Source: Oleiphilus sp. (GTDB lineage: Bacteria > Pseudomonadota > Gammaproteobacteria > Pseudomonadales > Oleiphilaceae). Taken from it: DNA of 64,000 nucleotides. The stretch covers positions 1 through 64,000 of the forward strand of contig PZPK01000024.1 in the NCBI GenBank assembly GCA_006212045.1, written 5' to 3'. Numbering within the stretch: the stretch's first letter is position 1; every line of letters begins with the position of its first letter. The notes under the pieces are model-generated. The model saw nothing but the letters and a program-made list of their open reading frames with translations, was not told the DNA's origin and ran no database searches. This document shows, piece by piece, positions 53,118-62,353 of this stretch. Made by a program: the position numbers and the translations under genes.

Positions 53118-53480
53118 CTATAGCTCATCCCGGTCTACGTAGTTGTCTTTGAAAATAGAGTGAATTTTGCGATAGTCCCAAGGTTTGGGGATGAAGTGAT
53201 CGTAGAGGCTGGTATCAATGCTGGGCGGAAAGGCCGAACACAGGCATCGTAATGCTGGGTGATTTTGGCTTTTCAAATACCCGAGTAATTCCTCACCATC
53301 TTGATGGGGCATTTTTAAATCGGTTATCACGATCTGGTACGTGACGCCTGACTGAATCAATTGCACCGCCTCTTTCACTGAGCCAGCTGTGTCAACATTG
53401 ACAAAATCGGAAAATAATTCTTCGAAATCTTCGCGAATTTTTTCCTCGTCATCCACATATAGCAGTTTGATGTCAGGCAT
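53118..53480 (-). CDS. Stand-alone receiver protein
   Basis: 120 aa from ATG 53480. Receiver only, with VDDEEKI, IVITDLKMPHQDGEELL and FIPKPW motifs intact. It lies 66 bp after the polyketide synthase gene on the same strand, so it is probably co-transcribed with it. Closely similar in build to the receiver at 43937. Confidence 0.82.
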   Translation of the reverse strand: MPDIKLLYVDDEEKIREDFEELFSDFVNVDTAGSVKEAVQLIQSGVTYQIVITDLKMPHQDGEELLGYLKSQNHPALRCLCSAFPPSIDTSLYDHFIPKPWDYRKIHSIFKDNYVDRDEL

Positions 53481-53545
53481 GTGAACCACTTTGTTTTGAG
53501 TGAGTGTTTAGTAGAGTATAGACTGATGAAATATTAATCAAAGTT

Positions 53546-56500
53546 TCAATTTTCCTTCGTCTTGCTTGCCGTAATGAATTGCGCAAGGGTTTTAAGCGAT
53601 GTCGTTTTACTCAGCCCTTCTTGGGGGATACTCATACTGAAGAAGTCTTCAACGCGTGTTGCAAACTCCATCAAACCTAAACTGTCGATATCTTGCTCCG
53701 ACAAGGCTGTTTCGTCATCAAACTCCGTACGGTCGAGATAGTCGAAGCACTCTTTGGCCAGCTGTTTGAGGTACGTTACAACTTCTTTCTCAGTCAGGTC
53801 GTCCCCCTCAGTCGCTCCAGCAATGGACGGCCGGGAAATACTGGCTCTATTGGCTCTGGAGCGCAAAACCTCAACGAGGTGCGGCTGTTTGAGACCATAG
53901 CTTTTGTCAGCAATATGGCCGTAGGCTAGATGTGATTCAGGATGGGCCAGCATCACGGAAAATCCCTCTACAAACTGGTCCTGCGTTAATGGTGGCACAA
54001 AGGCCTCGACGCTGGGTGATGTGTTAGCCTGCATGTCCGTGCCGGAGACAGGAGGAAAGTACATCACCTTCCCTAGCTTACCTGATACGCCGTACCCAGC
54101 TATGACGCGTTCCTGAATAGCATTAATTGAGGCGTATGAAGACTGTCCGGGTGAGCCGATAACAGAGGCCATAGAACTAACGGCTACGACCTGGCGTAAC
54201 ACAATTGAATCGAACTCTGCTATGAGCAAGCGTAAGGCCTCGACTTTCGCTTTATAAAGCGCTTCAAAACTCTTTGGATCAATGGCGTTTGATTTTTCCT
54301 GAATGACAAATCCCGCGAAATGATAAATTTCTGTGATCGCGAGGTTGTCAGTTCTCAGTTTTTGATGGAAGTTTGAAAGCTGATCTGCATCGGTGCAGTC
54401 ACACTGGAAATAGTCAATTTTTCCAGGGTCTAGCATGTTCGATGTGTGCAACGGAATATCTTGCGCCGGCGTTCTACCAACTAGTAGTACCCTGCTGCTA
54501 TTCGCCAGGTGCGGTGCCAGATAGCTGACCAGTTTTGATGTCCCGCCTGTGATCAAGATGATCGCGGTCTCTGAGGGCCAGGACAAGAGGTTCTTTCCTA
54601 TGTGCTCAGGTTCCTGTAGATGCGTCAGGGCGGCAGGAAGTTGTGTGCAGTTCCATGCCCGGGTAGGTATCTCTTTCCAATAGTTCGTTTGCGTTAATTT
54701 CCGAAGAGCACTAACAACTTCCCGGGAAGGTGAGGCTAATTCATTCTGCAGGTGAAATGGTATGTATCGCACGTTACTCGAATGGGCACTCACAATCTGC
54801 TCATTCTCAGAATGACTCAGGGTAAAGTCTATCAAGATGGCATTCTCAGTCATCGTCTCCAATGTCGCGGTGAGGAGGCCTGAATCAAGCGTGAAGAACA
54901 CGATATCAACCATTTTGAACCTTGCTATTTCTTCGCTGTTTCTTGAATCCGCCACATGCTGTATTCCAATCTGTCCCAGGTAGTTCTGCTTAGTTTCACC
55001 ATGGGCAGTGGCGAGAATAACCACCTCAAACGGGCGCAATAACTCGATTAGCGCAAGGCCTAGGCCTCCGGTGGCATTGTGCACTAAGACTCTTTTTTTG
55101 TTTAGATCGCCACACTTGGCAATCGCGTAATAGGCACTTAGTCCGGTGACTGCTACTCCGGCGAGCCTTGGATCAGCATCAACGTCGGCAATTGGGACAA
55201 GATGAAGTGGCCCTGCCCAAACCACATCTGAAAACGCACCTTCGTGAAATCCCAACACATATTGACCAGGCCGATATGTGCCGCTGTCATCATGTTGAAC
55301 CACTCCCAGAAACTCAGAGCCCAGTTTCGTGTCCCCCGGGTATAGATGTTTGGCCTTAAGCGCATCCCGGAAATTAATGCCGGAATAGAGCACACGAACG
55401 CGGACCTGGTCCATTTTTGTTTCTGTTGTAGTGAGAGCTACAGCACCTGGGCGAGGAGCTTCAAAATGGGCGAGCGGAAATTGCGGGATTGAAACGTGAG
55501 GTCTTGTCGGATGGATTCGATACACCAACCGGGTTGACGTTGTTCGTACTACGATTAAATCATCGTTCTGATTAGTGTTCACGAACGCGAAACCTTCCTC
55601 AATAATGGGTTTACGCCAACCCTTTGGGTCAGTCACATCGACGTCGAGGTATTTTAGATTGATGTGCGGGTACTCGATGGACTGGCTTAGAACCGTTGCT
55701 TTGAGTAGCTCGAATGTCTCTGAAGGTTGTTGGGAAGGGGGGCTGTAATATTCGTTGAAAGAGACAATCTGTATGGCAATCAACTGAGAAGAACGAGTGT
55801 CATTGACGGTGCTAACAAGCTTTCCTACCGCAGCTATCTTTTGAGCGTGTGTAAGCGCATTGTCGATGACATATGTTAGCAATAATGGCTTGGCTTTCGA
55901 AAGTTCATTGCTTACTGTGGTGTAGAGGGTGTCTTCATCGTGGATGCAGTTATGATCATGGAATAATGAAGCATCTTTCGCATAGTAAAAGATGGAGCAA
56001 TTGGGCTGAAGAAACGCTTGTAGCTCATTCAGAATGGGCACCGATATCATTCTAGGACGATAAAGGGGGAGTGAGCGATCTTGGTGCCGCTTTTTTGTAT
56101 CGAATCTGAGCGCTTCAATAAAGCCAATTACGGTTCCAGTAGAATCTGCCAGACAAATGTCGACCTGGAATGAATGTTGGCTGGATTGCCTCGGAACCAC
56201 TTCAATCTGTGAAATATCGTTGCTGTCAGAAACTCGAAATAGTCCAACTTTTGTTGGCATGAAGATCAAATTATTCGATAACAGCTCGGGGATCAGTCGA
56301 TAGAAAAAACATACAGCTGCCTGAATTGCACAATCCAAGAGTGCAACTCGATTATTGCCGGTGACAGAGGTCCGGAGGATGTTCTCGTACACGGACACAT
56401 CAGAAAATTGGGCAATCTTTCCCTGGTGTGTGAAACCTAGCTGTTCCAGCCAGCGATACACTGCACTGGGCGGAACTGTTCGCCCTGATGGACCTGAATG

Positions 56501-58192
56501 CAAATCGTTCATTGAACTGGTTGAACGTTCAATTACGCGGCACTGGAAAACTTTCTCTGTCTGCGCTTGTTCAATGGCCACGATCGTAAAAAGATCATTG
56601 GTCTGGGAAAATCGGAACTGTGTATTATCGCTGTACTGACAGGCTGCCAAGACTTCACATGAGGCTAGTTCGAAATGATTGTCTGGTGACGAGGGTGATG
56701 CTTTTTTCATGGCGACTTGCAGATAGAACGCCATTGGGACGATGATTGAGGAGTCGACTATATGTAACTTGAGGAAGGCAATCTCGTCATCATCCAGGCG
56801 ATAGTCAGTAAGTCCGGGGAGCTGACTTTCAAACGCGGGTACCGTACTTGAGTCGAACCAAAAGGTTTCTCTGTTCCTGAAGCGGTCTTCAAATGCCATA
56901 GAGGCGGTGATGGCGCTGTACTTCTTTGGCAGTTCGGTCGGCGATGGGGAGAGTGTCATCGCAACATTCGTTCCGCTATAACCATAGCTCACCACGAGTG
57001 CATGAAAATCTTCTGCCTCTATGGGTATGGGACCATCGGCAAATCTCAAACCTCCACGCTTTGCGGATTCGACGCGGTCTTTCTCTGGCACACAGTACGG
57101 CGTCGCTGTTTTGCGCCGAATGCATTCGGCCGCACAAAGAAGTCCCACGATACTGGCGCTGGTTTCGGTATGGCCCAGTATTCCTTTTGATGCAGCTATA
57201 TAGGGTGTGATGGGCTGAGCGAATATTGCAGAAAAACTATCCAGTTCTGCCTGATCTCCTGCGACAGTACCGGTGCCATGTGCCTCGACCAAAGCTATAT
57301 CAGACGCATTGAGCTGGCTTCGACTGAGACAACGCTCGATACATTCGACCTGAGCGCTGCTATTTGGGGCGGTCAGTACTTGGCCCTTGCCGTCTTGATT
57401 CACGGCTATGCCATTAAGTACAGCCAAAATGGGAGTGTTGTCAGCCAGCGCGTCATCCAGGCGCCTAACCACAAAAGCCACGACGGCTTCTGATCGAACA
57501 TAGCCATCCGCGTCCCGGGCGAATGGACGACATCGGTGTGAAGGGGAAAGCATACGAGCCGCATTGAATGCGCCGGTTGCGTACGGCGAAAGTATAAGGT
57601 TTGATGCAGCTACCAACGCGCTGTCGCAATTTCCGGCCGCGAGATCAGAGATCGCTGTTCCTAGCGCTACGCCCGAGGAGCTGCAGGCCGTATCAAACGC
57701 AATGGCAGGTCCAGTCAGGTTTAGTTTATGGGCGATTCTACCTGCAGCGGTTGAAGGGGTATTACCAATCGCAAAATAAGGATTGTTGAGAAAAGGGACG
57801 CGGTGTTGCTGCATTAGCTCCGCATAGTCGCGCGAGCAAAGTCCAATATAAACGCCAGTTTTACTGTCTTGCGTATCACTATAATTGATGCCTGCATGAT
57901 CAAGAGCTACCACTGCATGTTGTAATAACAGTCTGTGTTGAGGGTCTGTCACAGAACATTCCACTCGAGACATGCCAAAGGCTTGGCCATCGAATTCCGC
58001 GATATGTGAGATGGCACCAAACCACTCAAACGGATCGAGGTGTTGCTGGTCAATCTCAAACCCTTCGGGTGAGAAGCGTGGTTGGTGGCGAGCGTACACC
58101 GGCTCATTATGGATAAGTGCTCGCCAAAGATCCTCGAGAGATTCTATGTTCCCAGGAAGCTGGAAAGACGGTAGACAAATCGCATATTTCAT
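53546..58192 (-). CDS. AT-less reducing polyketide synthase (KS-DH-ER-KR-ACP)
   Basis: 1548 aa. KS: DTACSSSG (Cys170), EAHGTGT (His305) and GILGHTE (His341). No acyltransferase follows. DH: HIVDSSIIVP (His477, usual Gly changed to Ser) and LLDCAIQ (Asp620). A structural KR-like part lies at about 720-890, then ER at about 905-1200 with NATGGLGLAL. KR: TGGTSKLVSYLA nucleotide site, Ser1340, Tyr1353 and Asn1357. ACP: IDSLGL (Ser1504 for phosphopantetheine). It should extend and fully or partly reduce an acyl chain, loaded by an acyltransferase in trans (perhaps host FabD). It lies 3 bp after the reductase gene. Confidence 0.85.
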   Translation of the reverse strand: MKYAICLPSFQLPGNIESLEDLWRALIHNEPVYARHQPRFSPEGFEIDQQHLDPFEWFGAISHIAEFDGQAFGMSRVECSVTDPQHRLLLQHAVVALDHAGINYSDTQDSKTGVYIGLCSRDYAELMQQHRVPFLNNPYFAIGNTPSTAAGRIAHKLNLTGPAIAFDTACSSSGVALGTAISDLAAGNCDSALVAASNLILSPYATGAFNAARMLSPSHRCRPFARDADGYVRSEAVVAFVVRRLDDALADNTPILAVLNGIAVNQDGKGQVLTAPNSSAQVECIERCLSRSQLNASDIALVEAHGTGTVAGDQAELDSFSAIFAQPITPYIAASKGILGHTETSASIVGLLCAAECIRRKTATPYCVPEKDRVESAKRGGLRFADGPIPIEAEDFHALVVSYGYSGTNVAMTLSPSPTELPKKYSAITASMAFEDRFRNRETFWFDSSTVPAFESQLPGLTDYRLDDDEIAFLKLHIVDSSIIVPMAFYLQVAMKKASPSSPDNHFELASCEVLAACQYSDNTQFRFSQTNDLFTIVAIEQAQTEKVFQCRVIERSTSSMNDLHSGPSGRTVPPSAVYRWLEQLGFTHQGKIAQFSDVSVYENILRTSVTGNNRVALLDCAIQAAVCFFYRLIPELLSNNLIFMPTKVGLFRVSDSNDISQIEVVPRQSSQHSFQVDICLADSTGTVIGFIEALRFDTKKRHQDRSLPLYRPRMISVPILNELQAFLQPNCSIFYYAKDASLFHDHNCIHDEDTLYTTVSNELSKAKPLLLTYVIDNALTHAQKIAAVGKLVSTVNDTRSSQLIAIQIVSFNEYYSPPSQQPSETFELLKATVLSQSIEYPHINLKYLDVDVTDPKGWRKPIIEEGFAFVNTNQNDDLIVVRTTSTRLVYRIHPTRPHVSIPQFPLAHFEAPRPGAVALTTTETKMDQVRVRVLYSGINFRDALKAKHLYPGDTKLGSEFLGVVQHDDSGTYRPGQYVLGFHEGAFSDVVWAGPLHLVPIADVDADPRLAGVAVTGLSAYYAIAKCGDLNKKRVLVHNATGGLGLALIELLRPFEVVILATAHGETKQNYLGQIGIQHVADSRNSEEIARFKMVDIVFFTLDSGLLTATLETMTENAILIDFTLSHSENEQIVSAHSSNVRYIPFHLQNELASPSREVVSALRKLTQTNYWKEIPTRAWNCTQLPAALTHLQEPEHIGKNLLSWPSETAIILITGGTSKLVSYLAPHLANSSRVLLVGRTPAQDIPLHTSNMLDPGKIDYFQCDCTDADQLSNFHQKLRTDNLAITEIYHFAGFVIQEKSNAIDPKSFEALYKAKVEALRLLIAEFDSIVLRQVVAVSSMASVIGSPGQSSYASINAIQERVIAGYGVSGKLGKVMYFPPVSGTDMQANTSPSVEAFVPPLTQDQFVEGFSVMLAHPESHLAYGHIADKSYGLKQPHLVEVLRSRANRASISRPSIAGATEGDDLTEKEVVTYLKQLAKECFDYLDRTEFDDETALSEQDIDSLGLMEFATRVEDFFSMSIPQEGLSKTTSLKTLAQFITASKTKEN

Positions 58193-58195
58193 TAT

Positions 58196-59188
58196 TTATA
58201 AAGGAACCAGAAATGGTTTTATGTTGTGTTCGTTGGCATCCTGCGTAAATCGAGCAATATCGTTGTCATAATGTGTGCCAGTAATACTTTCCAAATGCGC
58301 TTGGATATAGCACCCACCAAATCCTGGCGGAACAAGTCCTTTGAGGTTTGGAAATGTTCGAGTAGAGGGTATTGATGCGAAGGTTTCGAACACGAATACA
58401 CCACTAGACTTCATGATCGCCACACTTTCAGGCGAAAGAGATGGAAATGCATTGGACAAAACGACCATGTTTGGTTTCAGATGCCTTTTAATCGATCTGA
58501 AGCCTGACTCTCCATCTGTTGAAAGGATAATGATCAACCCGGACGAACCAATTTCCTCAAAGCGATCGACAAACAGGTTTAAGTTCTCTTTTGTCGTTTC
58601 TTCGCTGACTTGACGAATATCAAACAGGTTGACCCGGTAGCCTTGGTCAACTAATGCATTGGCAAGGGCTTTACCCGAATAGCCGGCGCCGACGATCGCA
58701 ATTGGTCGACGATCAAGATGATAGTGCTGGAACCTATCGAGCACTAAGCCGAAACTGCCCAGCATTAGAAAAATAAATCCCGAGTGCTGATGAACGATGT
58801 CTGGATGGCGAGTGAGGTGTTCAGTTGCCCGATTGTAGACGCTGGGTAGGCCTGCTCCGAGTGCATATCTCTTTGCTTTATAGGTCAGTAGATCGCTAGC
58901 TATCTGGTGTATATGTTCGGGGTTCGAAGCAAGAAGTTGGTTCGGTGTTCCGGTAAATAGGATAAGCCCTTTGAAACGCTTTCCTAAGACCAGAGCAAAT
59001 GGAATGTTCTTGTGATAATAAATTTTGCTTCGAATGGCATACTTTGCGAGTGGGGCAGGGCAGTTTTGGTAGTAGCTCTCACGAGAAGTTAAATTAACGG
59101 AAAACACGACATCCCAGTTGACTCGTTTTATTAACGGCATCATAAAACGAAACACCAGATGCCAATATATTACGAGGAATCGGGACAT
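58196..59188 (-). CDS. Acyl-ACP reductase-like (AAR) aldehyde-forming enzyme
   Basis: 330 aa. An N-terminal region with KRYALGAGLPSVYN resembles the ALGGFTS segment of cyanobacterial long-chain acyl-ACP reductases. A Rossmann NAD(P) site IAIVGAGYSGKALANAL (about 163-179) follows, and the end HNIKPFLVPL matches the HGFQPL tail of AAR. A Cys near residue 292 (GFGGCYIQ) could be the acyl-accepting residue. It would release the PKS product as an aldehyde. First gene of the AAR-PKS-receiver operon. The assignment is from patterns, not alignment. Confidence 0.6.
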   Translation of the reverse strand: MSRFLVIYWHLVFRFMMPLIKRVNWDVVFSVNLTSRESYYQNCPAPLAKYAIRSKIYYHKNIPFALVLGKRFKGLILFTGTPNQLLASNPEHIHQIASDLLTYKAKRYALGAGLPSVYNRATEHLTRHPDIVHQHSGFIFLMLGSFGLVLDRFQHYHLDRRPIAIVGAGYSGKALANALVDQGYRVNLFDIRQVSEETTKENLNLFVDRFEEIGSSGLIIILSTDGESGFRSIKRHLKPNMVVLSNAFPSLSPESVAIMKSSGVFVFETFASIPSTRTFPNLKGLVPPGFGGCYIQAHLESITGTHYDNDIARFTQDANEHNIKPFLVPL

Positions 59189-59268
59189 TGTAATAAATAT
59201 ACTTTAGTGTTAGTGATAGTCTAATACTAGCATTGTAATTGAGTAGTACGAACTAATAGGGTGCGTTT

Positions 59269-60171
59269 GTGGAAAAGTTAATTCGATTCTTTTTACTAAT
59301 TTTTTGTGGGCTGACTCTCATTGTGTCGAATGCATATTCTGAAGCCAAGCAGGCTTTGGATGATTGGGAAGTGGAGATTGATGAGGATGGCATTGTAATT
59401 GAGTGTCGTATTCGAGAGAAAACGGCGCAGAATGCTGAGGTCTCAAGCCTGCAAAAAGCGCTTAGAGAGAAACGATCAGAGATCGCTGAGCTGAAATCTC
59501 TCGCCCAAAAAGACCCTGCGGCGAATAGTGCGCTACAAGCTGCCCAACGAAATGCGGACGAGTTGAAAAGTGCCATCGCTTTGAATAAGAAAGAAGAGAC
59601 CGGCTACAAGTATTGTAGGGGCAAGACAGTCGCACCATTCCCCATCGCGGATTTGATTTTGATTAATCTGGATGCAGATGGTCTCAAAGACTGGATGGAT
59701 ACAGTTAAGACTTCGTTTCAGGCCAAAAAATTCTCGGAAACGAACTATGTCAATTGTATGCAGTACGACATTCCAGTTTTTTCGGATCGAGAAGCGTGTG
59801 CCGAGACCAACATTTCGGTTGATCTGGAGACAGGTGAGTTCAAGTTGATTTTCGAGCTGGTGGAAAATCTGCTGAAAACACCTGGACATGAACCAATGAA
59901 GGTCATTAAGGGCTTCTGGAAGTTTAAGCCTACGGCTGACGATTCGAAAACGCTTGTCGAGTATGGCACCTATGTTGAACCGGGCGGTCCTATCATTCCG
60001 TGGTTATATAACCCTCGCGCCGCTGTGATTCCCTTCAAAACAATCAAAAATATGATGAAGGTTCTCGAATCCGGCAAATACAAGGATAACCAAGTACCTT
60101 TCCCTTACCGAAAAGTATCGAGTCACAAAGGTTTAACATCGGCAGACTCTCCTCCTGTTGCACAGAACTAA
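59269..60171 (+). CDS. Secreted START/SRPBCC-like lipid-binding protein
   Basis: 300 aa from GTG 59269. A signal peptide (LIRFFLLIFCGLTLIVSNAYS) precedes DWEVEIDEDGIVIECRIRE. A predicted coiled-coil insert follows, then a START-like beta-grip (ISVDLETGEFKLIFELVENL; GFWKFKP; VEYGTYVEPGGPIIPWL). Such domains bind lipids or other hydrophobic compounds in the periplasm. It is divergent from the AAR-PKS operon and upstream of the kinase and AlkB genes. It may carry the lipid product or precursor. Confidence 0.65.
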   Translation: MEKLIRFFLLIFCGLTLIVSNAYSEAKQALDDWEVEIDEDGIVIECRIREKTAQNAEVSSLQKALREKRSEIAELKSLAQKDPAANSALQAAQRNADELKSAIALNKKEETGYKYCRGKTVAPFPIADLILINLDADGLKDWMDTVKTSFQAKKFSETNYVNCMQYDIPVFSDREACAETNISVDLETGEFKLIFELVENLLKTPGHEPMKVIKGFWKFKPTADDSKTLVEYGTYVEPGGPIIPWLYNPRAAVIPFKTIKNMMKVLESGKYKDNQVPFPYRKVSSHKGLTSADSPPVAQN

Positions 60172-60197
60172 TCTATTTCGGTAACGCCTGGCCATCA

Positions 60198-62165
60198 ATG
60201 GTAGATCAAAAAGTAAACTACGGGATAATTACGCAGAGGATGGTCGTTGTGGCTGCCCTCTTGCTGCTCGTTGTGATCTCTATTGGTGCTACGATTGCAT
60301 TGAATAAGCCGGAAGCATTTGATCTGGAGTACTTCCAGGAGTCAGGCGAATTACGACGTGGTCTCCGAGACCTTTTGCTAGACGAAAACGTGACATGGAC
60401 ACCCATAAAATCTGACAGACTTAATTTTGGGCAAACCGATGACATTATTTGGATCAAGCTCGATGACAGAATGTTTAAACCTGGGCCAAATATTATTGTT
60501 ATCCCGTTTAGGCAATTGGATAACGTTCAGATTTATGCCGTCGACAGAAGTTCAAACTATGATATCGAGAATTATATTTCTGGCGACCGTATACCGGATC
60601 ACCTTAAACAATTTGCGACAGAACGAATTGTTTTCCAGGTCAACAAAAAAGAGCACATCGACGTTTACTTACGGAGCGTAACTTCCGGTGTTAATCATAC
60701 TCCGTTGAGGATTTACTCTGAGAAGGAGTTTGTTGAAAGCACTGATTATATCAGCTTGATGGTTTTGTTCTTCGTGGGACTGGCTGTTCTGGCGATCTTC
60801 AATTACCTCGTTTATTACTCCACATATAAACTTAATTCTTACCTGTATTATGCTATTGCCGTACTCGGATTAATGGTGTTCGTGCTTTTTCACTATCGAG
60901 TGATAAAAGTATTTCTACCCAATGTTTCGATCGAGACGCTACATTCAACGATCATCTTCGGAATGATTTTGGCGTTTTATGCTGGTACTGAGACGATGCG
61001 ATCCCTGTTCAATGAGTGGGGTGAAACTATGTACGCCGGCTATTACCGATATATCCGCTATGTATCAGTTATTGTGTTGGTGAGCAGCTTCTTCCTAAGT
61101 TACAAGTATGCCTTGAATTTGATGTTCGTATACTTAGGCGTAGCTTCAGTTGTTTTGCTTGCGTTTCCTATTCATTACTTGATTAGTCGAAGAGATAGCG
61201 AGTATTGGAGTCTGGTGTTTACGGTACTGATTTCTTGGGCCGTGCTATTGGTGGGCGCCTTGGTTCAGATCTTGATGGAATATGGTCTGATCCAGGATGA
61301 GTACCTCGCGAGTAACGGTCTGCTGATAGGTGGTATTGGTGTGGTTGTGTGTTCTCTGGTTGTGAATGCGAATAATCTAGAAATCGAAAAATCCAAGAAA
61401 ATCAGAGCCGAAAAGAACTTGCAGATTGCGAACGAGCTTATCTTCCAAACAGAGCAGGCCGAAACCATTAATGATATGAGTTCTGGGATTATCCATGAAA
61501 TAAAGAACCCTCTCACCTGGCTGTCTTCATCAGTGATGATCGCCAAGCGAAATCTGGATAATCCGGAGAAATTGAACAAGTATCTGGATCGAGTGGAAAG
61601 CGGAATTGAACGAATCACAGAGACAGTCAATAATTTGAATTGGTTTGTCTCGAGCAACAAAATTGAGCAAATGGACTGGTTTAGCTTGAGAGAACCGCTT
61701 GAGAGGACACTTTCGCTCGCGCAAAGCGAGTTGTCGGGCATTGAGACAAGTTTAGATATTGAAGACAATGTTCATATTTATGGGTCGATGGTCCATATCG
61801 CGCAAGTATTCTCTAATCTTCTGACAAACAGCATTAAAGCTATCTCAAAAGTACAGGATGATCGTACCGGTCATATACAGGTCTCGATCTCCCAGCAGAG
61901 GGACAGAAATAGTCGAGTCGTGACACTGTCTTGGGCGGATAATGGGATAGGAATGAGTGAGAATGAGCTGTCACGAATGGCTGACTTCTTCTACACCACC
62001 GACAAAGACGGAACAGCCAAGGGGCTTGGAATGTTTATCGTGAGCCAGATCCTGAACGGGCATCGCTCCGAGATGAGTGTAAACTCTACTAAAGGTGTGG
62101 GGACGCGCTTCACTATCGTGTTTGAGCCTGATCGCCTTTACGAGTCGGCAACGCGATCGCCATAG
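60198..62165 (+). CDS. 7TMR-DISM sensor histidine kinase
   Basis: 655 aa. N-terminal helix, periplasmic DISMED2-like domain (about 40-185) and seven membrane helices (about 188-400, 7TMR-DISM). A coiled linker is followed by HisKA with IIHEIKNPLTWL and an intact ATPase domain: NLLTNSIKA, DNGIGM, KGLGMFIV. A complete sensor kinase, probably sensing a small or lipid-like ligand, placed between the START-like and AlkB genes. Its likely partners are the lone receivers at 53118 or 43937. Confidence 0.92.
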   Translation: MVDQKVNYGIITQRMVVVAALLLLVVISIGATIALNKPEAFDLEYFQESGELRRGLRDLLLDENVTWTPIKSDRLNFGQTDDIIWIKLDDRMFKPGPNIIVIPFRQLDNVQIYAVDRSSNYDIENYISGDRIPDHLKQFATERIVFQVNKKEHIDVYLRSVTSGVNHTPLRIYSEKEFVESTDYISLMVLFFVGLAVLAIFNYLVYYSTYKLNSYLYYAIAVLGLMVFVLFHYRVIKVFLPNVSIETLHSTIIFGMILAFYAGTETMRSLFNEWGETMYAGYYRYIRYVSVIVLVSSFFLSYKYALNLMFVYLGVASVVLLAFPIHYLISRRDSEYWSLVFTVLISWAVLLVGALVQILMEYGLIQDEYLASNGLLIGGIGVVVCSLVVNANNLEIEKSKKIRAEKNLQIANELIFQTEQAETINDMSSGIIHEIKNPLTWLSSSVMIAKRNLDNPEKLNKYLDRVESGIERITETVNNLNWFVSSNKIEQMDWFSLREPLERTLSLAQSELSGIETSLDIEDNVHIYGSMVHIAQVFSNLLTNSIKAISKVQDDRTGHIQVSISQQRDRNSRVVTLSWADNGIGMSENELSRMADFFYTTDKDGTAKGLGMFIVSQILNGHRSEMSVNSTKGVGTRFTIVFEPDRLYESATRSP

Positions 62166-62353
62166 CTAGGTTCTAAGCACAAGCGGTTTTACTAGGCTTA
62201 GGTCTAGACGTCGGCGCGAAGTACTTCTGATGAATTTCCGAAAATTCAAACTCTGAATCGTGTGTTAAAATGCCTCTATTGCGCAAATGCAAAGGGCATG
62301 ACTCTCTGCTGCGTGCTTTCGCCATTCAACGGCCTTACCGGGAGCCTAAGGTA

